In this document: in pieces, positions 43,588 through 51,874 of the stretch
Layout: every line of letters starts with the position of its first letter
Position numbering within the stretch: position 1 is the first letter of the stretch
Source of the DNA: JALZAH01 sp051000755
GTDB taxonomy: Bacteria; Actinomycetota; Acidimicrobiia; Acidimicrobiales; Palsa-688
Reading direction: 5' to 3'
Assembly (NCBI GenBank): GCA_051000755.1
Contig: JBPCNZ010000147.1
Coordinates: 1-60,200 of the forward strand
DNA: 60,200 nucleotides
Made by a program: the position numbers and the translations under genes
Notes under the pieces: model-generated
Told to the model about the DNA's origin: nothing
The model's database searches: none
Seen by the model: the letters and a program-made list of their open reading frames with translations, nothing else

Positions 43588-43599
43588 TACGGTGGGTCC

Positions 43600-46500
43600 A
43601 TGGGTTGGGAGAACCCGCCACGACCGTGGCGGGAGATGGATGCCAAGTTGTCCGATCGGGCCCGGCCATTCCCCGTCGATGGTGATGGGGGCGACAGTCC
43701 GGCCTGGTCCTACAAGCGTCCCACCTATGAGCCGCCGACCGATCTCCGGGTCGTCCCCCCGAGTACCCGAAGGACCCCGGCGAAGACCAGCTACGCCGAG
43801 CTGCACTGCCACTCCAACTTCAGCTTTCTCGACGGTTCCTCCCACCCCGAGGAACTGGTGGAGGAGGCGGTCCGCCTCGGCCTCGATGCCCTGGCCCTGA
43901 CCGACCACGACGGCATGTACGGCGTGGTCCGCTTCTCCCAGGCGGCCGCCGCGCTCGGTCTGCCGACGGTCTTCGGCGCCGAGCTGTCCCTCGACCTCGA
44001 CCGCCCCCAAAACGGGGTGGCCGACCCCACCGGCACCCATGTCCTGGTGCTGGCCCGGGACCCGGTCGGCTACACCCGGTTGTGCCGGGCCCTGTCGGTC
44101 GCCCACCTGAACGGCGGGCAGAAGGGGCGTCCGGTCATCGACCTGCCCACCCTGGCGGCACTGGGTGCCGGTGCCGTGCCCGACCCCGGCGGCTCCATCG
44201 TCGATCGAGGTCCCGCCCCTCCCACCCACAGTGACCATTGGGTGATCCTCACCGGTTGCCGCAAAGGGCCGGTGCCCCGGGCCTTGATGGACGCCGGCCC
44301 GGCCCGGGCCGGCGCCGAGCTGGCCCGCCTGCAGCAGCTGTTCGGTCGGGACAACGTGGTGGTGGAGTTGTGGGACCACGGGGACCCGTTGGATTCGGCT
44401 CGCAACGACGCCCTCGTCACCCTGGCCGACCGCAAGGGGGCCGAGGTGGTGGCCACCAACAATGTCCACTATCACCTGCCCACCCGCCGTCGCCTGGCGG
44501 GAGCTCTGGCTGCGGTCCGGGCCCGGCGCAGCCTGGACGACATGAACGGGTGGTTGCCGGCAGCCGGCTCCGCTCACCTGCGCAGCGGGATGGAGCAGGC
44601 CCGGCGTTTCGGCCGCTACCCGGGAGTGGTGGAGCGAGCGGGTGCGCTGGGCCGGGCGTGCGCCTTCGACCTGGCCCTGGTCGCCCCCCGCCTGCCACCG
44701 TGGCCCACGCCGGCCGGCCACACCGAGGCCTCGTGGTTGCGGGAGCTCACCGAGGAGGGCGGTCGGCGCCGGTACGGGCCCCGGCACGCCCCGTCCCACC
44801 CCCGGGCGTGGGCCCAGATCGACTACGAGCTGAACCTCATCGATCAGCTGGGGTTCCCGGGGTACTTCCTGATCGTCTGGGACATCGTCGAGTTCTGCCG
44901 GACCCATGACATCTACTGCCAGGGCCGAGGCTCGGCAGCCAACTCGGCGGTCTGTTACGCCCTGGGGATCACCAACGCCGACGCCGTGGGCCTGGGCCTG
45001 CTCTTCGAGCGGTTCCTCTCGACGGAGCGGGACGGGCCTCCCGACATCGACGTGGACATCGAGAGCGGGAGGCGGGAGGAGGCGATCCAGTACATGTACC
45101 GCCGCTACGGGAGGGACTGCGCGGCCCAGGTGGCCAACGTCATCACCTATCGGCCCCGCTCCGCGGTGCGGGACATGGGCAAGGCGCTCGGTGCCGCCCC
45201 CGGACAGCTCGACGCCTGGGCCAAGCAGATCGACGGGTGGGGGCCCCTGTCGGCCACCGCGGCGGCGAACGACCATGACATTCCTGCGGCGGTGATGGAC
45301 CTGGCCGAGGCCGTGCAGCACTTCCCCCGGCACCTGGGGATCCACTCGGGGGGGATGGTGATCTGTGACCGGCCGGTGTCCGAGGTGTGCCCGGTGGAAT
45401 GGGCCCGGATGGCCGACCGCAGCGTGCTGCAGTGGGACAAGGACGACTGCGCCGCGGCCGGTCTGGTCAAGTTCGACATGCTCGGCCTGGGCATGCTCAC
45501 CGTGCTGCACGCCACCATCGACCACATCGCCGCCGGTCACGGGGTGAACGTCGAGCTGGCCTCCCTCGTCCAGGAGGACGAGGTCTACGACATGCTGTGT
45601 CAGGCCGACTCGGTGGGGGTGTTCCAGGTGGAGAGCCGGGCTCAGATGGCCACCCTGCCCCGGCTCAAGCCGCGATGCTTCTACGACCTGGTGGTGGAGG
45701 TGGCCCTGATCCGTCCCGGTCCCATCCAGGGCGGATCGGTGCACCCCTACATCCGGCGGCGCAACGGCACCGAACCGGTGACCTACCTGCACCCGCTGCT
45801 GGAGCGGAGCCTGGCCAAGACCCTCGGCGTCCCGTTGTTCCAGGAGCAACTGATGCAGATGGCCATCGACGTCGCCGGGTTCAGCGCGTCCGATGCCGAC
45901 CAGCTCCGCCAGGCCATGGGCTCGAAGCGCAGTGTGGAGCGCATGGAGCGCCTGAAGGGGAGGCTGTTCGGCGGGATGGCCGAGCGTGGCATCACCGGGG
46001 GCGTGGCCGATCAGATCTACGAGAAGCTGGTGGCGTTCGCCAACTTCGGGTTCCCCGAGAGCCACTCGGTGAGCTTCGCCTACCTGGTGTACGCCTCGGC
46101 GTGGATGAAGTTGCACTACCCGGCGGCGTTCTGCGCCGGCCTGCTCGACGGTCAGCCCATGGGGTTCTGGTCGCCTCAGACCATCGTGGCCGACGCCCGC
46201 CGCCACGGGGTGGACGTCCGGGGTCCCGATGTCAATCGCAGTTGGGCAATGTCGTCGCTGGAGGCCGGTGAGGGGCGGAGCCCGGCGGTGCGACTCGGTT
46301 TGTCGTCGGTCCGGCATCTGGGGTCGGAGCCGGCGGAGCGCATCGCTGCCGGCCGGCCCTACACCGACGTGGAGGACGTGGTGCGCCGCAACGGGATCAC
46401 CGTGGCTCAGGCCGAGGCCCTGGCCACCGCCGGCGCCTTCGGCGGGTTCGGGCTGTCCCGGCGCCAGGCCCTGTGGTCGGCGGGGGCGCTGGCCGGCGCC

Positions 46501-47031
46501 GGGGGATCCCTTGAGGCCGGCCCCGGCTCCCGACCGGCCGGCACCGCCCGGCCGGTCAAGCGGGCCCACCTGCCCGGTCTGGTGACCGGAGCGGTCCCGC
46601 CCCGCCTGCCGGGCATGGACCCCGTGGAGCGCAACCGGGCCGACCTGTGGGCGCTCGGGCTGTCCCCCGACAGCTACCCGACGGAGTTCATCAGGGACGA
46701 GCTGACCAAGGCCGGCATCGTGACCTCGGCCCGGTTGACCGAGGTGGCCGACGGTGCCCGGGTGGCGGTGGCCGGTGTGGTCACCCACCGGCAACGGCCG
46801 GCGACCGCGCAGGGGGTGGTGTTCGTCAACCTGGAGGACGAGACGGGCCTGATCAATGTCATCTGCTGGCGCGGCGTCTGGGTGCGGTTTCGGCGGGTGG
46901 CCCGGTCCGAGCCCGCGTTGCGCATCGACGGTCGCCTCGAACGGGTGGAGGGGGTGGTCAACATCGTCGCTGAGCGCATCACCGCCCTGCCCCTACGATC
47001 GACGGCATTGCGTTCCCGCGACTTCCGGTGA
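43600..47031 (+). CDS. dnaE2: Error-prone DNA polymerase DnaE2 (ImuC)
   Basis: DnaE2 is the translesion polymerase behind damage-induced mutagenesis. The 1143-residue product has the N-terminal PHP domain (YAELHCHSNFSFLDGSS, LTDHDGMYG), the C-family palm with the catalytic acidic motif PPDIDVDIE, fingers and helix-hairpin-helix regions, and a C-terminal OB fold (FVNLEDETGLINVICW). The start ATG lies 12 nt after a perfect SOS box. DnaE2 usually works with ImuA'/ImuB; neither is adjacent. Length is typical of DnaE2 rather than of replicative DnaE1. Confidence 0.95.
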   Translation: MGWENPPRPWREMDAKLSDRARPFPVDGDGGDSPAWSYKRPTYEPPTDLRVVPPSTRRTPAKTSYAELHCHSNFSFLDGSSHPEELVEEAVRLGLDALALTDHDGMYGVVRFSQAAAALGLPTVFGAELSLDLDRPQNGVADPTGTHVLVLARDPVGYTRLCRALSVAHLNGGQKGRPVIDLPTLAALGAGAVPDPGGSIVDRGPAPPTHSDHWVILTGCRKGPVPRALMDAGPARAGAELARLQQLFGRDNVVVELWDHGDPLDSARNDALVTLADRKGAEVVATNNVHYHLPTRRRLAGALAAVRARRSLDDMNGWLPAAGSAHLRSGMEQARRFGRYPGVVERAGALGRACAFDLALVAPRLPPWPTPAGHTEASWLRELTEEGGRRRYGPRHAPSHPRAWAQIDYELNLIDQLGFPGYFLIVWDIVEFCRTHDIYCQGRGSAANSAVCYALGITNADAVGLGLLFERFLSTERDGPPDIDVDIESGRREEAIQYMYRRYGRDCAAQVANVITYRPRSAVRDMGKALGAAPGQLDAWAKQIDGWGPLSATAAANDHDIPAAVMDLAEAVQHFPRHLGIHSGGMVICDRPVSEVCPVEWARMADRSVLQWDKDDCAAAGLVKFDMLGLGMLTVLHATIDHIAAGHGVNVELASLVQEDEVYDMLCQADSVGVFQVESRAQMATLPRLKPRCFYDLVVEVALIRPGPIQGGSVHPYIRRRNGTEPVTYLHPLLERSLAKTLGVPLFQEQLMQMAIDVAGFSASDADQLRQAMGSKRSVERMERLKGRLFGGMAERGITGGVADQIYEKLVAFANFGFPESHSVSFAYLVYASAWMKLHYPAAFCAGLLDGQPMGFWSPQTIVADARRHGVDVRGPDVNRSWAMSSLEAGEGRSPAVRLGLSSVRHLGSEPAERIAAGRPYTDVEDVVRRNGITVAQAEALATAGAFGGFGLSRRQALWSAGALAGAGGSLEAGPGSRPAGTARPVKRAHLPGLVTGAVPPRLPGMDPVERNRADLWALGLSPDSYPTEFIRDELTKAGIVTSARLTEVADGARVAVAGVVTHRQRPATAQGVVFVNLEDETGLINVICWRGVWVRFRRVARSEPALRIDGRLERVEGVVNIVAERITALPLRSTALRSRDFR

Positions 47032-47155
47032 TGCTCAGCTCGGGGGTGGCCACTCGATCTGCTGGGCGACCTCTAAGGGCGGTGATCCCGAGCAGCGCCC
47101 GGCGGTCTCGGCCCCAGGACGACGGTGCGCATGCCCCGCATGCTACGACGTAGCT

Positions 47156-47749
47156 GTGACCAGCGTCCCCGACGACCTGCCTCGCTGTTCGTGGGCGGCG
47201 GGGTCCTCCCCGGCCATGGTGCTCTACCACGACACGGAGTGGGGGGTGCCCACCCATGACGACCGGGAGCTGTTCGAGCTGCTGGTCCTCGAGGGAGCCC
47301 AGGCCGGGTTGAGCTGGCGAACCATCCTGGAGCGGCGCGACGGGTACCGGCGGGCGTTCGCCGGGTTCGAACCCCGACACGTGGCCGCCCTCGGCGACGA
47401 CGACGTCGAGGTGTTGCTCACCGATCCGGGGATCATTCGCAACCGGGCCAAGGTGCGTTCCGCGATCCGCAACGCGGCCGCCTTCGTGGAGCTGGTGGCC
47501 GAGGCCGGCACCTTCGACCGGTACCTGTGGTCGTTCGTCGACGACCGCCCCGTGTTCAACCATTGGACCGAGTCCGGCCAGGTCCCGGCCATCACCGAGC
47601 TGGGTGAGGCCCTGAGCAAGGACCTCCGCAAACGGGGTTTCACGTTCGTGGGGCCGACGATCATGTACGCCTACGCCCAGTCGGCGGGTCTGGTCATGGA
47701 CCACCTGACGACCTGTCACCGCTTCCGCGAGCTCAGCGCCGAGCGGTAG
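47156..47749 (+). CDS. tag: DNA-3-methyladenine glycosylase I
   Basis: Tag removes 3-methyladenine from alkylated DNA. The 197-residue product has the zinc-site residues expected of the family: Cys near the N-terminus in RCSWAAG, His in YHDTEWGVP, and the C-terminal HLTTCHRF. The middle shows LEGAQAGLSWRTIL and the pocket segment FVGPTIMYAYAQ. GTG 47156 gives the family start; the frame is open upstream. Following dnaE2 by 124 bp makes a DNA-damage neighbourhood, but no SOS box is seen directly before tag. Confidence 0.95.
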   Translation: MTSVPDDLPRCSWAAGSSPAMVLYHDTEWGVPTHDDRELFELLVLEGAQAGLSWRTILERRDGYRRAFAGFEPRHVAALGDDDVEVLLTDPGIIRNRAKVRSAIRNAAAFVELVAEAGTFDRYLWSFVDDRPVFNHWTESGQVPAITELGEALSKDLRKRGFTFVGPTIMYAYAQSAGLVMDHLTTCHRFRELSAER

Positions 47750-47793
47750 GGAACCGCCTGAAGCTAGAGGGCCGGGGGTGGCAGTCTGGAGCG

Positions 47794-49923
47794 GTGTCGG
47801 ACCCTGGGCAGCCCCGAGAGCAGGCGCAAGGGCCGCTGTCGCCCATCGAGATGGCGACGGCCTCAGTGATGGCCGGGGTCACGGTTGCCCTGGTGGTGGC
47901 GGGTTGGTTCTTCCCTCACGCCAGCGCCCTGGTCTCACTCGCCGCCGTGCCGCTCGGAGTGGTGGCCAACCGGTTCCGCCTTCGCGCCCTGGCCGCGTGC
48001 ACGGTTGCGGGCATGGCTGTCGGGTTCCTCGTCGGGGGCACCGGCCCCGCGACGGGCATGGTCGGCTGCGCCCTGGTCGGCGGGTTCGTGGGCGACGCCA
48101 AGCGGCGGGGGTGGGGGCTGGGCCGGGTGGTGGCCGGCTCCCTCATCCTGGGGCCGGTCGTGGCCGGCGTCGCCGACGCTCTCCTAAGCCTGTTCGCTTC
48201 CATCCGCCGCCTGTCGCTGCAGCAGATCACCAACACCTGGAAGGGCGTGCACCACCTGATCCACGACCTCGGTTCCACCGGGCCGGTCCGGGCCGTCCTG
48301 GCGCCCATCGACCGTACCGTGGACGTCTCGGGATTCGGCCATGCCACCTTGGCCTTCGCCGACCGGACGATCAACCTGACGGTACGGGATTGGTGGGCAT
48401 CGATTCCGATCGTCATCGTGGTGGCGTTCGTCGCCGCCTGCGTCGCGGCCTGGCTCGTCCTCGGGGCGGTCCTCGAGCGCCTGGCGTGGATCCGGACCTT
48501 CGACGCCTTCGTCGTCGCCGCCGACGACCGCCCTGTCGCCCCCTTGCCCGTCGCCCTCGACGGGGTGCACTACCGCTATGAGGGACTGGACGCCGACGCC
48601 CTCGAAGACATCGGCCTCACCATCGAAGCCGGCCGTTTCGTGGGGGTGGTCGGCCCCAACGGGTCGGGCAAGTCGACCCTGGTTCGCATCCTCGCCGGTC
48701 GGTCCCCGACGTCGGGAACGGTGACCCGCCCCGGCGCCCCCGGGCTCGGCCAGCCGGGAGGCACGGCCATGATCCTGCAACGGCCCGAGACCCAGGTCCT
48801 GGGCGTCCGGGTGGCCGACGACATCTTGTGGGGCCTCCCCCCCGACGCTGCCATCGACGTGGCCGCCGTGTTGGGGACCGTCGGCTTGGCGGGGATGGAG
48901 GAACGCGACACCTCGACCCTTTCCGGGGGCGAGCTCCAGCGCCTGGCCGTGGCGTCCGCCCTGGCCCGCCGTCCCCGGCTCCTCCTCTCCGACGAGTCGA
49001 CGGCGATGGTCGACGCCGAGGGCCGCCAGCAACTGATCGGCCTGCTGGCCGGGCTGCCTCGCCGCCTCGGTGTCACCGTGGTGCACGTCACCCATCGGCG
49101 AGAAGAGGTCGTCGATGCCGATCAGGTCATCACCCTCGAAGGAGGCCGGATGGTGACGGCTGAGTCGCCCCGCCCGTCCGTGGCGCGAGGGCGGTCGCCC
49201 GCCGCCGGGCCCGAGGCGGAGGCGGGAGGCCATTCCCCGGATCGGTTGCCGTCGTACGGAGCGCTGCTCGTCGTCGAGGGCGTGAGCCACACCTACGCCT
49301 CCCGGAGTCCCTGGGCCCAGACCGCCCTGCGCGACATCGATCTCACCGTCGGAGCCGGCGAGGGGCTGCTGGTGGTGGGCGATAACGGGTCGGGCAAATC
49401 CACCCTGGCGTGGATCCTGGCGGGCCTGACCCGGCCCTCCGCCGGGCGGGTCATGGTGGCCGGGCGGCCGGTGGGTGATCAGATCGGCAAGGTGGCGCTG
49501 GCCTTCCAGCACTCCCGCCTGCAGCTGCAACGCCCCACGGTCCGCGCCGATGTGCGGGCCGCCGGGGGTGTGATCGCCGACGCCGCCGACGCCGCCCTGC
49601 GCTCGGTCGGCCTCGACCCCGTCGTGTTCGCCGACCGGCGGATCGAGGAGCTCAGCGGCGGCGAGATGCGCCGGGTGGCCCTGGCCGGGCTCCTCGCTCG
49701 ACGGCCCCGCCTGCTCGTCCTCGACGAACCGCTTGCCGGCCTCGACACATCGTCCCGGGCGGAGCTCCTCGACCTTCTTCGCCGGCTGCGTGCCGACGAG
49801 CACCTGACCCTGATCGTGATCTCCCATGACCTGGAGGGGATGGGCGACGTCTGCGAGCGCGTGCTCCGCCTCGAGCAGGGGCGCATCACCGCCGACCGCG
49901 TGCTGGCCGGAGTCGCCCGATGA
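47794..49923 (+). CDS. ECF-type transporter: membrane domain fused to two ATPase domains
   Basis: Energy-coupling-factor transporters import vitamins or metals using EcfA ATPases, EcfT and an S-component. The 709-residue product has an N-terminal S-component-like membrane region with about six helices (about 20-235). The first ATPase follows (Walker A GPNGSGKS at about 287, signature LSGGELQR), then the second (Walker A GDNGSGKS at about 529, signature LSGGEMRR). The layout matches M. tuberculosis Rv2326c. Substrate is unknown; no riboswitch is seen upstream. The GTG start follows the tag gene by 44 bp, and the stop overlaps ecfT (ATGA). Confidence 0.9.
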   Translation: MSDPGQPREQAQGPLSPIEMATASVMAGVTVALVVAGWFFPHASALVSLAAVPLGVVANRFRLRALAACTVAGMAVGFLVGGTGPATGMVGCALVGGFVGDAKRRGWGLGRVVAGSLILGPVVAGVADALLSLFASIRRLSLQQITNTWKGVHHLIHDLGSTGPVRAVLAPIDRTVDVSGFGHATLAFADRTINLTVRDWWASIPIVIVVAFVAACVAAWLVLGAVLERLAWIRTFDAFVVAADDRPVAPLPVALDGVHYRYEGLDADALEDIGLTIEAGRFVGVVGPNGSGKSTLVRILAGRSPTSGTVTRPGAPGLGQPGGTAMILQRPETQVLGVRVADDILWGLPPDAAIDVAAVLGTVGLAGMEERDTSTLSGGELQRLAVASALARRPRLLLSDESTAMVDAEGRQQLIGLLAGLPRRLGVTVVHVTHRREEVVDADQVITLEGGRMVTAESPRPSVARGRSPAAGPEAEAGGHSPDRLPSYGALLVVEGVSHTYASRSPWAQTALRDIDLTVGAGEGLLVVGDNGSGKSTLAWILAGLTRPSAGRVMVAGRPVGDQIGKVALAFQHSRLQLQRPTVRADVRAAGGVIADAADAALRSVGLDPVVFADRRIEELSGGEMRRVALAGLLARRPRLLVLDEPLAGLDTSSRAELLDLLRRLRADEHLTLIVISHDLEGMGDVCERVLRLEQGRITADRVLAGVAR

Positions 49924-50756
49924 GCGCCCAGGCTCCCCCCGGAGGCCGGCGCCGACGTCGCCTGACGACCTCGGTGGTGTTCCTCCGCGAGGTCCCCACC
50001 GCCAGCCCCATACACCGGCTGTGGGCGGGTACCAAGCTGCTCGCCGTCGCCGCCTTGAGCCTGACCCTCTCGTTCGCCCCGTCCTGGTCATCGGTGGGTG
50101 TGGTGCTGATCTTCGTGGTGGCCGTCGGTGTCGTCGCCCACATCCCCCTCGGGGCACTGCCCCGCTTCCCGCTGGTGTTCTGGGCCTTTCTCCTCTTCGG
50201 GGCGGCACTGACCCTGCTGGCCGGCGGGAGGCCCATCGTCCATGTGGCCGGCGTCGCCGTCGGCCTGCGAGGCCTCGACCTTTATGCCCGCTTCACCGCC
50301 CTCAGCTTCCTGCTGCTCGGGTCGTCCATGATGATCGGCTGGACGACGCCCGTGGGTGAGGTGGCCCCCGCGTTGGCCCGGCTCGGCTCACCGCTGCGCC
50401 GGTTCCGGATCCCGGTGGACGAGTGGTCCATGGCCGTGGCCCTATGTGTGCGCAGCCTCCCTCTGCTCATCGACGAGCTGCGGACCCTGGTGGCCGCCCG
50501 CCGCCTCCGTCCTCGCCTAGAAGCGGATGAATCCAGCACCGGATGGCAGGCCATCGACGAAGTGGTGGACCTGGTGACGGCCGGTCTGGCCGTCGCCATG
50601 CGCCGGGCCCGGGAGTTGGCCGAGGCCATCACCGCCCGGGGCGGTCTGAGCCTGGCGTCGTCCCGGCACCGGGGGCCGGCCCGGGCCGATCTGGTGGCCC
50701 TCCTGGCCACTGCCGCCACGTGCCTGGCGGCCAGCGTGGCCTACGCCACCACCTGA
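49920..50756 (+). CDS. EcfT-like transmembrane component
   Basis: EcfT couples ATP hydrolysis by the EcfA domains to the substrate-binding component. The 278-residue product has about five hydrophobic helices and the cytoplasmic coupling region with Ala-Arg-type motifs (LVAARRLRPR and MRRARELAEAITARGG). It overlaps the fused ATPase gene by 4 bp, the same pairing as Rv2326c-Rv2325c. Its 3' end overlaps the convergent flavin oxidoreductase gene by 16 bp, so both transcripts could pair at their ends. Confidence 0.9.
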   Translation: MSAQAPPGGRRRRRLTTSVVFLREVPTASPIHRLWAGTKLLAVAALSLTLSFAPSWSSVGVVLIFVVAVGVVAHIPLGALPRFPLVFWAFLLFGAALTLLAGGRPIVHVAGVAVGLRGLDLYARFTALSFLLLGSSMMIGWTTPVGEVAPALARLGSPLRRFRIPVDEWSMAVALCVRSLPLLIDELRTLVAARRLRPRLEADESSTGWQAIDEVVDLVTAGLAVAMRRARELAEAITARGGLSLASSRHRGPARADLVALLATAATCLAASVAYATT

Positions 50757-51874
50757 GCGGGCGGCGCGTAAGCGTCATCGGCCCCGCCTGAGGCGGGCCG
50801 GGACCCGGGCGCCCGGCCCATCACCTCGGCGACCAACTGGTACGAACGCAGCCGGCGCTCGTGATCGTGGAGGTTGGACGTGATCATCACCTCGTCGGCA
50901 CCGCTGCGGGCCACCAGGTCCTCCAGGCCGGCCCTGACCTGGCCGGGGTCACCGACGATGTGCGATGCCGTATGGGCTTCCGCCATGGACCGCTCGGATG
51001 GTGTGTAGGAGTACTCGGCCGCCTCGTCGGGGCTGGGCAACGGTCCGGGATGGCCGCTTCGGAGGCGCAGCATCGACAGCTTCATCGATCCCTGCAGGTA
51101 CCGCGCCTCCCGCTCGGTGTCGGCGGCCACCACGGCCGCGCCGACGATCGCGTAGGGCTGATCGAGGACGGGAGAAGGCCGGAATCGCTCCCGGTACAGG
51201 GCCATCGCAGCCTCGGTGTTCTGCGGCATGAAATGGTGGGCGAAGGCGAACGGCAGGCCCAGCATGGCGGCCACCTGGGCGCTGTAACCGCTGGAGCCGA
51301 GCAGCCACAAGGCGGGCACGAAGCCCTTGCCGGGCACAGCCGTGATCGACCGGTATGGGTGATCGTCGGGGAAGGAACCGTCGAAGAACGCCAGCAGCTG
51401 GCCCAGCTGCTCGGGGAAGTCGTCGTCGGAGAGGGCGTGGACGCCCCGGCGGAGAGCGGCGGCGGTGGCCCCGTCCGTTCCCGGAGCCCGTCCCAGGCCC
51501 AGGTCGATCCGACCGGGGTGGAGCGCCTCGAGCATGCCGAACTGCTCGGCCACGACCAGGGGCGGGTGGTTTCCGAGCATGACGCCGCCGGAGCCGATCC
51601 GCATGGTGGTGGTCACGTCCGCCAGGTGGCCGATCAACACCGCCGGGGCGGAGCTGGCAATGCCCGGCATGTTGTGGTGCTCCGCCACCCAGTAACGGTG
51701 ATAGCCCCACGGCTCGGCCCGGCGGGCCAGGTCCAACGAGTTGGTCAGGGCGTGGCGCGCCGTCGACCCACTGGCGATCGGTGACAGATCGAGAACCGAC
51801 AGGGGAAAGACTGAGGCACCAGGCACGGGAGGTACAACCAACAGGGGTGGAGACGTGTTCCCGGCGGCGGTCAC
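50741..51874 (-). CDS. LLM-class flavin-dependent oxidoreductase (MsnO8/YhbW type)
   Basis: Luciferase-like monooxygenases use reduced FMN or F420. The 377-residue product has the family opening FPLSVLDLSPIASG, then YWVAEHHNMPGIA, GSGGVMLGNHPPLVVAEQFG and ALHPGRIDLGLGRAPG. The Gly-rich fold fits the FMN-dependent MsnO8/YhbW group. GTG 51874 is chosen since it overlaps the stop of the upstream VirD4-like gene by 4 bp (GTGA). A longer in-frame reading upstream is shadow sequence. Substrate cannot be named. Confidence 0.9.
   Translation of the reverse strand: MTAAGNTSPPLLVVPPVPGASVFPLSVLDLSPIASGSTARHALTNSLDLARRAEPWGYHRYWVAEHHNMPGIASSAPAVLIGHLADVTTTMRIGSGGVMLGNHPPLVVAEQFGMLEALHPGRIDLGLGRAPGTDGATAAALRRGVHALSDDDFPEQLGQLLAFFDGSFPDDHPYRSITAVPGKGFVPALWLLGSSGYSAQVAAMLGLPFAFAHHFMPQNTEAAMALYRERFRPSPVLDQPYAIVGAAVVAADTEREARYLQGSMKLSMLRLRSGHPGPLPSPDEAAEYSYTPSERSMAEAHTASHIVGDPGQVRAGLEDLVARSGADEVMITSNLHDHERRLRSYQLVAEVMGRAPGSRPASGGADDAYAPPAQVVA

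Noticed and set aside
43147..46794. 1215-residue open frame antisense to dnaE2, plus other long antisense frames (for example 12530-14524, 15373-17433 and 4874-6346).
   Set aside because: In 70% GC DNA the strand opposite a real gene is often open. These products are His/Gly/Asp-rich with no domain signature, and the sense strand encodes clear conserved proteins.
47361..47385. T-loop-like GGTTCGAACCCC sequence suggesting a tRNA.
   Set aside because: It lies in the tag coding frame (AGFEPRH) and no acceptor or anticodon arm can be drawn around it.
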